Translations under genes and position numbers: made by a program
Notes under the pieces: model-generated
Told to the model about the DNA's origin: nothing
The model's database searches: none
What the model saw: the letters and a program-made list of their open reading frames with translations, nothing else
NCBI GenBank assembly: GCA_018658605.1
Contig: JABHUV010000330.1
Coordinates: forward strand, 1-16,088
Source: Planctomycetaceae bacterium
GTDB taxonomy: Bacteria; Planctomycetota; Planctomycetia; Pirellulales; Pirellulaceae
DNA length: 16,088 nucleotides
Reading direction: 5' to 3'
In this document: piece after piece, positions 1 to 6,412 of the stretch
Layout: each line of letters begins with the position of its first letter
Position numbering within the stretch: position 1 is the first letter of the stretch

Positions 1-1130
1 CCATTTTCCATATCGCGCGGCCCCACTTCGATTCGAATCGGGACGCCTCGCTTTACGTGATACCATTTCTTTTCACCACCACGTAAATCTCGCTCATCAA
101 TGAACACGCGGATATTGCTGTCTGCAAATTGTTGGTTTTTCAGATCTGCTACAAGCTCCTCACAATATTGCATCACGGCATCACGCGTCTCGTCACCTTT
201 GATAATCGGCAAGATGACGATCTGTTGTGGGGCAAGTTTTGGTGGTAACACTAAACCATCGTCATCGCTGTGCGTCATGATTAGGGCGCCGACGAGTCGA
301 GTGGACGCTCCCCATGATGTTGTCCAAGCATGTTGTTGCAACCCTTGCTTGTCTTGGTACATAATTTTCTGAGCCTTTGCAAAATTCTGACCTAGAAAAT
401 GTGAAGTCCCTGACTGGAGCGCTTTTTTATCTTGCATCATTGCTTCGATCGTGAGCGTCGATACAGCACCGGGAAATCGCTCGTCTGCTGTCTTCTCGCC
501 TTTAATCACCGGCATCGCCATAATGTTCTCAGCAAACTCGGCGTACACATCCAGCATCAACCGAGTTTCTTCCAATGCTTCTTCTTCGGTGGCATGACAA
601 GTGTGACCCTCTTGCCATAGAAATTCAGTGGTCCGCAGAAACATCCGCGTCCGCATTTCCCAACGGACTACATTCGCCCATTGGTTGATTTTAATGGGTA
701 AGTCACGATAAGACTGCACCCATTTCGCATACATACTTCCAATAATTGTTTCGCTCGTTGGTCGTACAATCAATGGTTCTTCTAGTGGACCAGCAGGGAC
801 TAATCCACCGTCAGAACCTGGCTCCAAACGGTGATGCGTTACCACGGCACACTCTTTGGCAAAGCCCTCAACATGCTCAGCCTCTTCTTCTAGAAAACTC
901 AATGGTATAAATAGCGGAAAGTAAGCGTTGACGTGACCCGTTTCTTTGAATCGTTTATCCAAGGCTTGCTGCATGTTCTCCCATATCGCCCAACCCCACG
1001 GTTTAATGACCATGCAACCTCGTACCGGAGAGATCTCCGCTAAATCCGCTTCTCGGATTACCTGTTGATACCACTGTGGGTAATCTTCTGCGCGAGTTGG
1101 AGTGATTGCTGTTTTTGGCTGCTTCGCCAT
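1..1130 (-). CDS. proS: Prolyl-tRNA synthetase, archaeal/eukaryote-like type (3' end cut by window edge)
   Basis: Charges tRNA-Pro with proline in the cytoplasm, using ATP. The minus strand reads from ATG 1130-1128 as an uninterrupted frame to position 3, about 376 codons; the family is usually near 480-500 residues, so roughly the last 100 lie outside the window. The protein starts [20 protein letters not shown]. Class II synthetase features are visible: [15 protein letters not shown], then motif 2 ([20 protein letters not shown]) and the anticodon-binding region ([10 protein letters not shown], then [14 protein letters not shown]). The entry into the core without the bacterial INS editing insertion, together with the [12 protein letters not shown] signature, marks the short type found in archaea, eukaryotes and some bacteria, planctomycetes included. 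The leader carries purine-rich AACGGAAAAG repeats rather than a clean SD. It is divergent from yhaM across a 198-bp gap. Confidence 0.95.
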   Translation of the reverse strand, partial: MAKQPKTAITPTRAEDYPQWYQQVIREADLAEISPVRGCMVIKPWGWAIWENMQQALDKRFKETGHVNAYFPLFIPLSFLEEEAEHVEGFAKECAVVTHHRLEPGSDGGLVPAGPLEEPLIVRPTSETIIGSMYAKWVQSYRDLPIKINQWANVVRWEMRTRMFLRTTEFLWQEGHTCHATEEEALEETRLMLDVYAEFAENIMAMPVIKGEKTADERFPGAVSTLTIEAMMQDKKALQSGTSHFLGQNFAKAQKIMYQDKQGLQQHAWTTSWGASTRLVGALIMTHSDDDGLVLPPKLAPQQIVILPIIKGDETRDAVMQYCEELVADLKNQQFADSNIRVFIDERDLRGGEKKWYHVKRGVPIRIEVGPRDMEN

Positions 1131-1191
1131 TTTTCTTTTCCGTTCTTTTCCGTTTGTGAGTAAGTTAACAATATTGGGATCGTAGCGTGAC

Positions 1192-1221
1192 ATTCTAAGT
1201 TAGGATTGGGCACTGCGACAA
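1192..1221 (-). promoter_or_regulatory. Putative sigma70-type promoter for proS
   Basis: On the minus strand TTGTCG (1221-1216) is followed after 18 bp by TAGAAT (1197-1192). These match 4/6 and 5/6 of the consensus. Transcription would start near 1185, giving a leader of about 55 nt. The -35 hexamer lies inside one copy of a 13-bp direct repeat. By-eye prediction only. Confidence 0.4.
1209..1221. repeat. 13-bp direct repeat, copy 1 (GGCACTGCGACAA)
   Basis: Exact copy of the 13-mer also found at 1312-1324, 103 bp away, both in the proS/yhaM divergent gap. This copy covers the predicted -35 box of proS on the other strand. It may be a protein-binding site or chance duplication; no regulator is known to me for this motif. 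Confidence 0.45.
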
Positions 1222-1243
1222 CCAGAGAATTCAAGTAGGTCCC

Positions 1244-1272
1244 TTGTCGAGCCCAAGTTTTACTCTTAAATT
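1244..1272 (+). promoter_or_regulatory. Weak putative promoter for yhaM
   Basis: TTGTCG (1244-1249), a 17-bp spacer, then TAAATT (1267-1272); each box matches 4/6 of the sigma70 consensus. The start would fall near 1279, about 50 nt before the yhaM ATG. Spacing is right but the boxes are poor, so this is a low-confidence call. Confidence 0.25.
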
Positions 1273-1311
1273 GCCTATTCAACTTCTCTTACAACTCATT
1301 CAACGATTTTT

Positions 1312-1324
1312 GGCACTGCGACAA
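1312..1324. repeat. 13-bp direct repeat, copy 2 (GGCACTGCGACAA)
   Basis: Exact second copy of the 13-mer at 1209-1221. It ends five bases before the yhaM ATG, so it occupies the place where a ribosome-binding site would be. It does not contain a purine-rich SD. Confidence 0.45.
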
Positions 1325-1328
1325 TGAT

Positions 1329-2297
1329 ATGACGCGACGATTTATTAACCAACTTGGTGAAAATGAAAACATCGACCAAGTCTTTATTGCTAATGGTAAA
1401 CAACTACGGCCAAACCGACAGGGCAATTTATACCTACAAGTCTCGTTGTCAGACCGCTCCGGCATCGTTAATGCAATGCAATGGAATGCCAATCAGACGG
1501 TATACGACAGTTTTGAGAATGGTGATTATGTGATCGCCCAAGGAACCACGCAGTTCTTCAATGGTAACCTACAAATCATCGTGCAAAAACTTACCAAAGC
1601 TGATCCTGTGCGAGTTGATGAGGCTGAATTTCATGTATTGTCTAATGAAGGCATTGGACAACTGCTGGTGCAATTGCGGCAATTTGTGGACTCAATAAGT
1701 AACGCCCAACTAAAATCACTCGCCTGTTTTTATCTCGACAACGACGAACTAGCGTCAAAACTTAGCCAAGCCCCCGCTGGTGTTAAGAATCACCATGCGT
1801 ACCAAGGAGGGTTGATTCACCATATCGTGTCTTTGATGGAATTAGTCGATGTGGTTGCGCCAAAATATCCTGATGTGGATCGCGACCTAGTCTTGATCGG
1901 AGTACTGCTGCATGATTTATCAAAAATCGATGAGCTGTCCTATGAGAAAGGATTTGAGTATACGGACGAGGGGCAACTCGTGGGACATCTAGTGATGGGT
2001 GTTGAATTACTAGGAAAAATGATCCGTGATTGGGAAACTGCTAACAGCGATGTGTTTCCCAAAGATTTGGCCATTCAACTCAAGCATTTAATTGTTAGCC
2101 ATCATGGCGAGTATGAGTATGGAAGCCCAAAGCTACCAATGACGCTCGAGGCGGTCATGCTACACTTTTTGGACAACATGGACGCAAAGCTATTTCAGTT
2201 TAGCCAAGCCATGTCCTCAGAAGCAAACCCCGACAGCCAATGGACGCCTTATATTGCCTCCATTGGCCGCAGGTTATACAAAAACTCTCGCGGCTAG
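1329..2297 (+). CDS. yhaM: YhaM-type 3'-5' exoribonuclease (OB fold + HD domain)
   Basis: Predicted 322-aa cytoplasmic nuclease that degrades RNA (and possibly single-stranded DNA) from the 3' end with a metal-dependent HD centre. Residues about 15-90 form an OB-fold nucleic-acid-binding domain (LYLQVSLSDRSGIVNAMQWN). Residues about 150-290 form the HD domain: H164/H165 in GGLIHHIVSL, the HD pair H195-D196 in LLHDLSK, HHG at 258-260 and D282 in LDNMDAK. Length and domain order match Bacillus subtilis YhaM (about 314 aa), a minor exonuclease in RNA turnover; planctomycete homologues are often labelled CMP-binding factor or HD protein. The ATG at 1329 has no SD; an ATG at 1324 gives only a two-codon frame. 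Its stop overlaps that of the convergent TM2 gene. The family call is secure; the substrate is inferred from relatives. Confidence 0.9.
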   Translation: MTRRFINQLGENENIDQVFIANGKQLRPNRQGNLYLQVSLSDRSGIVNAMQWNANQTVYDSFENGDYVIAQGTTQFFNGNLQIIVQKLTKADPVRVDEAEFHVLSNEGIGQLLVQLRQFVDSISNAQLKSLACFYLDNDELASKLSQAPAGVKNHHAYQGGLIHHIVSLMELVDVVAPKYPDVDRDLVLIGVLLHDLSKIDELSYEKGFEYTDEGQLVGHLVMGVELLGKMIRDWETANSDVFPKDLAIQLKHLIVSHHGEYEYGSPKLPMTLEAVMLHFLDNMDAKLFQFSQAMSSEANPDSQWTPYIASIGRRLYKNSRG

Positions 2298-2554
2298 CTC
2301 AATTCTCTACCGTCAGCATCTTTCAAGCCCCCAGTGAGAATCATAATAAAATCGTAGATTGTCCAGAGTCCACATCCACCAAGTGTTAATATCTGAATAA
2401 TACCGATGTTTGTATAGCCAAGATAGAATCGGTGGGCGCCTATGACGCCCAAAAACCAACATAACAATGCAGCTGGGATTTTTTGCTTGTCACTCTTGCT
2501 ACTTTCACTGGCGACTGGCGCCGGTGTGACGGGTTGTTCTGGTGTATCTGACAT
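2294..2554 (-). CDS. Small TM2-domain membrane protein
   Basis: An 86-aa protein with a short polar Pro/Ser-rich N-terminus (1-22) followed by a full TM2 domain (about 24-86): a first hydrophobic helix (AALLCWFLGVIG), the turn AHRFYLG that is the hallmark of TM2 proteins, then a second helix (IGIIQILTLGGCGLWTIYDF) and a polar tail ending GRELS. Expected in the cytoplasmic membrane as a two-helix hairpin. TM2 proteins have no settled function in bacteria. From residue KSDKQK onward it is nearly identical to the larger TM2 protein upstream (2736-3281), so the two are tandem paralogues. GAGAGG (2569-2564) lies 9 nt before the ATG and is a good ribosome-binding site. The gene has its own predicted promoter. 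The stop codon shares the CTAG at 2294-2297 with the yhaM stop. Confidence 0.88.
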   Translation of the reverse strand: MSDTPEQPVTPAPVASESSKSDKQKIPAALLCWFLGVIGAHRFYLGYTNIGIIQILTLGGCGLWTIYDFIMILTGGLKDADGRELS

Positions 2555-2634
2555 ATCTCATTTCCTCTCAATTAAAGTCCATTAATAAAAAATACCTTGA
2601 TTTAACATTTCGCCAAAAAACCGTTTTCTGTCTA

Positions 2635-2663
2635 CCTATATCTATCTATTCGCAGAGAGTCAA
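2635..2663 (-). promoter_or_regulatory. Putative sigma70 promoter of the small TM2 gene
   Basis: On the minus strand TTGACT (2663-2658), a 17-bp spacer, then TATAGG (2640-2635): 5/6 and 4/6 matches at optimal spacing. Predicted start near 2628, leaving a leader of about 73 nt ahead of the ATG at 2554. This suggests the small TM2 gene can be expressed independently of its upstream paralogue. Confidence 0.5.
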
Positions 2664-2735
2664 AAAATATTTGGTGGAATAGTTAAAAAACTTAACTTAT
2701 CTGGTATTTCACCGTAAAAATTGGTGCTATTTACT

Positions 2736-3281
2736 TTAACTCAATTCACGACCTTGGTCATCTTTGACACCTCCGGTTAGAATCATGATGAAGTCAACGA
2801 TCGTCCAAACTCCGCATCCGCCCAATGTTAACAACTGAATAACCCCAATTCCTATGTGTCCCAGATAGAATCGGTGAACGCCAAAGGCACCTAAGAACCA
2901 ACACAACAGCGCGGCGACGATTTTTTGCTTGTCACTCTTGCCACCTCCGCCAGCATAACCAGCTGGAGCCATCATCCCCGGCATTGGTTGACCCGGCATT
3001 GGTTGACCCGGCATTGGTTGACCCGGCATTGGTTGACCCGGCATTGGTTGACCCGGCATTGGTTGACCCGGTGCAGGTGCTGCAAAAGGCGATACAGGAG
3101 CTACAGGAGCTACAGGAGCTACAGGAGCTACAGGAGCTACAGGAGCTACAGGAGCTACAGCGGGACTTGGTGCAGGCACTGTCATCTCGATGCCACAAGA
3201 ACATTTTGCTTGTTTACCCGCTAATGAGTCATCAAGCGTATAAGATTTTCCACATTGGGCACAATTAAACGTGATAGCCAT
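2736..3281 (-). CDS. Zinc-ribbon / Pro-rich repeat / TM2-domain membrane protein
   Basis: A 181-aa protein of three parts. Residues 1-32 form a small zinc ribbon with cysteines C7, C10, C27 and C29 (CAQC ... CSC). Residues about 36-112 are low-complexity linker: seven VAP tripeptides, then six PGQPM pentapeptides. Residues about 115-181 are a TM2 domain with the GVHRFYLG turn and two hydrophobic helices, ending GRELS. A cytoplasmic zinc-binding head on a flexible tether to a two-helix membrane anchor is the simplest reading; function is unknown. The TM2 part matches the 86-aa neighbour at 2294-2554, including the KSDKQKI lead-in, so one arose from the other. The first 35 residues and the leader are duplicated in degenerate form at 3406-3543. 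The ATG at 3281 is chosen because that copy keeps the same start. No clear SD is visible. The linker is encoded by two minisatellites. Confidence 0.85.
   Translation of the reverse strand: MAITFNCAQCGKSYTLDDSLAGKQAKCSCGIEMTVPAPSPAVAPVAPVAPVAPVAPVAPVAPVSPFAAPAPGQPMPGQPMPGQPMPGQPMPGQPMPGQPMPGMMAPAGYAGGGGKSDKQKIVAALLCWFLGAFGVHRFYLGHIGIGVIQLLTLGGCGVWTIVDFIMILTGGVKDDQGRELS
2981..3070. repeat. 15-bp minisatellite, six copies (GCATTGGTTGACCCG)
   Basis: Six exact tandem copies of a 15-bp unit, in frame inside the TM2 gene on the minus strand, encoding PGQPM six times. Because 15 is a multiple of three, gain or loss of units would change linker length without breaking the frame. The identity of all copies points to recent expansion or slippage. 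Confidence 0.95.
3094..3156. repeat. 9-bp minisatellite, seven copies (ACAGGAGCT)
   Basis: Seven exact tandem copies of a 9-bp unit, again in frame in the same gene, encoding Val-Ala-Pro seven times. It lies 23 bp from the 15-bp array. Two unrelated, perfectly homogenised arrays in one linker suggest that flexible length, not exact sequence, is what matters. Confidence 0.95.
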
Positions 3282-3370
3282 AAATAAAATACTTAAATAA
3301 TAAAACGGATAAATAGAACAAAATCAACAAATCAAAATAACCCCATAGCTCTAAGCCTATCACAAACAAC
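3173..3370. repeat. Diverged tandem duplication, left (parent) unit
   Basis: Covers the first ~35 codons of the zinc-ribbon/TM2 gene plus about 90 bp of its upstream region. It matches 3435-3640 at a 262-bp offset in the coding part. Shared landmarks include CACTGTCATCTCG, AATGAGTCATCAA, ATACTTAAATAA and AAAACGGATAAATAGAA. Copies differ by scattered substitutions and a few leader indels. Confidence 0.85.
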
Positions 3371-3405
3371 CATTAAAAAAAACAATAATTCACTTGAAAT
3401 CGATT

Positions 3406-3543
3406 TCACCGGAGCCAGTGGAAGTTTTCTAGTACAAGCACTGTCATCTCGGTGTCACAAGACCATTTAGCGAGATTACACACCAATGAGTCATCAAACC
3501 GGTAAGATTTTTCACATTGGGTGCATTTAAACGTAATAGCCAT
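3406..3543 (-). pseudogene. Degenerate partial copy of the zinc-ribbon/TM2 gene (N-terminal fragment)
   Basis: Reads MAITFKCTQCEKSYRFDDSL from the CAT at 3541-3543 and lines up residue for residue with the first ~33 residues of the 181-aa TM2 protein (MAITFNCAQCGKSYTLDDSL), then diverges into VLVLENFHWLR and stops after 45 residues. It has no linker and no TM2 domain. The first cysteine pair (C7, C10) and the last cysteine (C29) remain, but C27 is now Trp and a new Cys appears at 22, so the zinc site is probably lost. No frameshift or stop falls inside the homologous part. A longer open frame extends upstream to 3639, but the aligned start at 3543 is the sensible one. Best read as a decayed tandem-duplication remnant; a functional 45-aa peptide is possible but unlikely. 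Confidence 0.75.
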
Positions 3544-3640
3544 AGATGAAATACTTAAATAAGCATAAAACGGATAAATAGAAATTACAACAAATACAGA
3601 TGAATGCAAATTCGTAGCTTTAAACCTATCATAAAGCAAC
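3435..3640. repeat. Diverged tandem duplication, right (degenerate) unit
   Basis: Second copy of 3173-3370. The leader is duplicated too: the blocks ATACTTAAATAA, AAAACGGATAAATAGAA and TAGCTxTAAxCCTATCA occur in the same order upstream of both start codons. The right unit ends only about 40 bp before the RNase R start. The coding part has no net indel relative to the parent; the leader is about 8 bp longer. Confidence 0.85.
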
Positions 3641-3670
3641 GTGGAACAATTACCCTAATAGAACCAATCT

Positions 3671-3675
3671 GAGGA
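3671..3675 (+). promoter_or_regulatory. Shine-Dalgarno site deciding the rnr GTG start
   Basis: GAGGA sits 6 nt upstream of the GTG at 3682. This supports GTG as the true rnr start, which also places the winged-helix domain at the very N-terminus as expected. Confidence 0.65.
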
Positions 3676-3681
3676 TCGAAC

Positions 3682-6153
3682 GTGGAATCACAGGATCTGG
3701 AACAACGAATACTCCAGCACGTAAACCAAGCCAATTACAAAGCAGTCAAACCTACGGCCATCGGTCGTAAGTTGCGACTTTCAGCTGAAGAACAAAAAAC
3801 CGTACGTATGACGGTTAAACGTTTGGTCAAAAAGAAAAAACTAAAATACGGCCCGCGACATCTCGTCTTGCCTGTACAACAATCCGCCAAGGAACGCAAG
3901 GTAACTGCTCAAGTGAGCGCCCCCGTTGACAGTCAGAATGACAATCCCGAAAGCGCCACGCCAGTTGCACTGTCTACCCAGCGCGATACTGCGAAAACCA
4001 AAGAATCCGTAGAAGATACAAAATCTGCATCTTCCGAACAGCACGCTGAAAATACGATGCTCGGTACATTTTCTCGGGCTGCTGGTGGATTTGGTTTTGT
4101 GCGCCCCGCGGGTACAGACCGAGCGGCTGGTCGAGATCATGATATTTTTATCGCCGCTCATGATTCGCTCGCCGCTTGCCAAGGAGATACTGTTCGAATC
4201 CAAGTTGGTCGGCCGGGGAGTCAACATCAAGGACGAGCGTCGGGAAAGCAGAATCACAACCAAACCCGTGGACGGATCATCGAGATCGTCACGCGCGTGC
4301 GTAATCAATTTGTAGGGACTTACCGCGAAAAAGCCAATCGTGGTTCCGTAAGTGTCGACGGAAATCAATTCGAACGCCCTATCCCTGTCGGTGATGCTGG
4401 TGCCAAACGAGCTGTCATCGGTGACAAAGTTGTCATTGAAATGGTTCGTTTTCCCAGTAGTCAAGACAACGGCGAAGCAGTGCTGACTGAAGTGCTCGGT
4501 GCCCGCGGAGAACCCGGCGTTGACACGCAGATGATCTTACACGAGTTCATGATCCGCCAAGAATTTTCGGAAGAAGTTCTTGACGACGCGCGTGATCAAG
4601 CCGGCCAGTTTGATGAAAATGATCTCACCGACCGCGACGACCTAACCGCCAACACAATTATTACCATTGACCCCGTCGACGCACGAGATTTTGACGATGC
4701 CATTTCGCTGGAAAAAATAGAAAACGGACACTGGCGCCTAGGCGTGCACATCGCCGATGTTGCACACTTCGTCCCCGTCGGAAGCAAACTCGATGTGGAA
4801 GCTAAACTCCGAGCAACAAGTGTCTACCTTCCAGACCTCGTCGTTCCAATGTTACCAGAGATCATTTCCAACAACTTAGCTAGCTTGCAACCCGACCGTA
4901 ATCGCTATGCAACCACAGCAATCATCGAGTTCAATCCAGAAGGAATCCCGATCGCAACCGACGTCAAAAAGACGGTCATCCGCAGTTGCCGACGGTTTAC
5001 CTACGAAGAAATCGATGACTTCTTAGATAACCGCAGCAAGTGGCAAGAAACTCTCGACAAAGATGTCTACTTCCTACTCGAACGCATGCATGAATTGGCG
5101 ATGCGATTGCGCGGCCGACGGTTGGAACATGGTTCCCTGGAAGTTGGACTACCCGAAATCAAGATCGACTTAGATGGCAACGGTGAAGTTGCCGGCGCTC
5201 ATCGGACCGTTAATACTGAGAGTCATCAAATTATCGAAGAATTCATGCTCGCCGCAAATCAAGCCGTGGCGACATTGCTAAATGACCGCGAGTTAAAGTT
5301 CTTGCGGCGAATTCATCCCGACCCCACTAAACGAAAACTTGTTAACCTCACTAAGTTCGCGCGGGAGATCGGAATCAAAACGGACGATATCACTAGCCGT
5401 TTCCAAATCCAAGAAGTTGTTAATCAATCTATTGGTAAACCGTACGAACAAGCCGTTGGCTTGACTGTCTTGCGAAGTTTGCAAAAGGCTATCTATGGCT
5501 GCGAAGAAGAACGACATTATGCACTGAACTTCACCCATTACTGTCACTTCACTTCTCCCATTCGACGTTACCCCGACCTGACGATTCACCGACTATTAAA
5601 TCAAGTCATCGCGGCCAAACCTATCGTTCAGGACATCCCTAAAATCACCGAACTCGGCGACCATTGTTCGGACCGAGAACAAAATGCTGAGCGGGCAGAA
5701 CGAGAACTCAAAAAATTGAAACTTTTGAACTACTTGGACGCTCGCAAAGGCGAAGAGATGGTGGTGTTAGTTACTGGAGTAGAAAAGTTTGGACTGTTTG
5801 TACAAGGAGTACAAGTCCCAGCGAGCGGGTTAATCCATGTCGCTACGCTGCGAGATGACCACTATTCTTTGGAACAGGGTACGCATGTGCTTGTTGGTTT
5901 TCGCAGCGGCAATTCATTCCGTTTAGGTGACACGTTGAGCATTCGCATCGGTCACATCGATCATGAAAAACGTGAAGCAAATTTCATATTTTTGAGTAAG
6001 ATTGCCTCTGCTGATGGCAATGATGACTCCAAACCGCTCAGACGCTCGCGCACTTCCAAAAGCAAGGGAAAAGGGAAATCCGGTAAACGCAAAGGCTCGA
6101 TTCGTCGCGGCGGAAAAAAACGCGGCAGCCCGCGAGGCAAACGCCGCCGCTAA
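3682..6153 (+). CDS. rnr: Ribonuclease R (RNB-family 3'-5' exoribonuclease)
   Basis: An 823-aa processive 3'-5' hydrolytic exoribonuclease that degrades structured RNA, mRNA and defective rRNA. Domains in order: N-terminal winged helix (about 1-60, ILQHVNQANYKAVKPTAIGR); a polar linker rich in Ser/Glu/Asn (about 70-122); cold-shock OB domain from residue 126 (MLGTFSRAAGGFGFVRPAG); RNB catalytic domain (about 300-640); S1 domain (about 690-772, KFGLFVQGVQVPASGLIHVA); and a very basic Lys/Arg/Gly tail (about 785-823). The metal-binding acidic cluster is intact: D330, D336, D338 and D339 in DPVDARDFDDA. The conserved TSPIRRYPDLTIHRLL block starts at residue 624. The GTG start has an SD at the right spacing. 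The protein is complete; total length is close to E. coli RNase R (813 aa). It stands alone, divergent from the TM2 genes, with a likely terminator after it. Confidence 0.97.
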   Translation: MESQDLEQRILQHVNQANYKAVKPTAIGRKLRLSAEEQKTVRMTVKRLVKKKKLKYGPRHLVLPVQQSAKERKVTAQVSAPVDSQNDNPESATPVALSTQRDTAKTKESVEDTKSASSEQHAENTMLGTFSRAAGGFGFVRPAGTDRAAGRDHDIFIAAHDSLAACQGDTVRIQVGRPGSQHQGRASGKQNHNQTRGRIIEIVTRVRNQFVGTYREKANRGSVSVDGNQFERPIPVGDAGAKRAVIGDKVVIEMVRFPSSQDNGEAVLTEVLGARGEPGVDTQMILHEFMIRQEFSEEVLDDARDQAGQFDENDLTDRDDLTANTIITIDPVDARDFDDAISLEKIENGHWRLGVHIADVAHFVPVGSKLDVEAKLRATSVYLPDLVVPMLPEIISNNLASLQPDRNRYATTAIIEFNPEGIPIATDVKKTVIRSCRRFTYEEIDDFLDNRSKWQETLDKDVYFLLERMHELAMRLRGRRLEHGSLEVGLPEIKIDLDGNGEVAGAHRTVNTESHQIIEEFMLAANQAVATLLNDRELKFLRRIHPDPTKRKLVNLTKFAREIGIKTDDITSRFQIQEVVNQSIGKPYEQAVGLTVLRSLQKAIYGCEEERHYALNFTHYCHFTSPIRRYPDLTIHRLLNQVIAAKPIVQDIPKITELGDHCSDREQNAERAERELKKLKLLNYLDARKGEEMVVLVTGVEKFGLFVQGVQVPASGLIHVATLRDDHYSLEQGTHVLVGFRSGNSFRLGDTLSIRIGHIDHEKREANFIFLSKIASADGNDDSKPLRRSRTSKSKGKGKSGKRKGSIRRGGKKRGSPRGKRRR

Positions 6154-6261
6154 GCACAGCATTTCCCCCGCTAACATAATCAGATGTTGGAAATTACCCA
6201 AATCCCATATTCGCGCAGATTTGTGGTTGAATTCATTCGAAATTTCTCAAAAATAAACGTC

Positions 6262-6290
6262 ACCGGTCGGCTACCCCGATAGGTCTTTTT
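6262..6290 (+). terminator. Probable intrinsic terminator of rnr
   Basis: ACCGGTCGG (6262-6270) can pair with CCGATAGGT (6276-6284) around a 5-nt loop, with one G-A mismatch and one G-T wobble, followed directly by CTTTTT. It lies about 110 bp after the rnr stop and separates rnr from the gcv cluster. Confidence 0.5.
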
Positions 6291-6396
6291 GATGCGCCAA
6301 ACATCCGCCTAACCCGCTTTTTTTTTGACAGGTTTGCGATAGAATACAGGCGTCATTTTTTGCCAACACCACACACATAGTCAACTTTATCGCGTT

Positions 6397-6405
6397 TGAT
6401 AGAAT
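6397..6405 (+). promoter_or_regulatory. Possible extended -10 element just ahead of gcvT
   Basis: TGATAGAAT is a TGn-extended -10 box (TAGAAT, 5/6) whose end is 7 nt before the gcvT ATG. Initiation 7-8 nt downstream would put the start at or next to the A of the ATG, that is, a leaderless mRNA. No -35 box is evident, and gcvT has no SD. An upstream GATAGAAT (6338-6345) is an alternative. Tentative. Confidence 0.25.
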
Positions 6406-6412
6406 TCTTGTT

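Noticed and set aside
100..620. Plus-strand open frames at the left end
   Set aside because: They are antisense to proS, which reads continuously on the minus strand with class II synthetase motifs.
1311..1328. Sigma54-type -24/-12 site (TGGCAC...) before yhaM
   Set aside because: The -12 GC element is missing at the required distance, and it would be too close to the ATG.
2981..3156. Regular short repeats resembling a CRISPR array
   Set aside because: Units are directly adjacent with no spacers and lie in frame in a coding gene, so they are minisatellites.
2925..3268. Other open frames across the repeat region on both strands
   Set aside because: Repeats with units divisible by three keep all frames open; the products are pure low-complexity (WLTRH, LVDPA, SSC) with no domain, while the chosen frame has zinc ribbon and TM2 on either side.
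3841..4464. A 207-codon open frame antisense to rnr
   Set aside because: Lies wholly inside the well-supported rnr gene; translation shows no recognisable domain.
6325..6351. TTGACA followed by TAGAAT ahead of gcvT as a standard promoter
   Set aside because: The spacer between the boxes is only 9 bp; no -10 hexamer lies at 15-19 bp.
6154..6412. Glycine riboswitch ahead of gcvT
   Set aside because: I looked for the tandem aptamer cores and the paired purine-rich stems and saw none; the gap is mostly terminator-like and A/T-rich.
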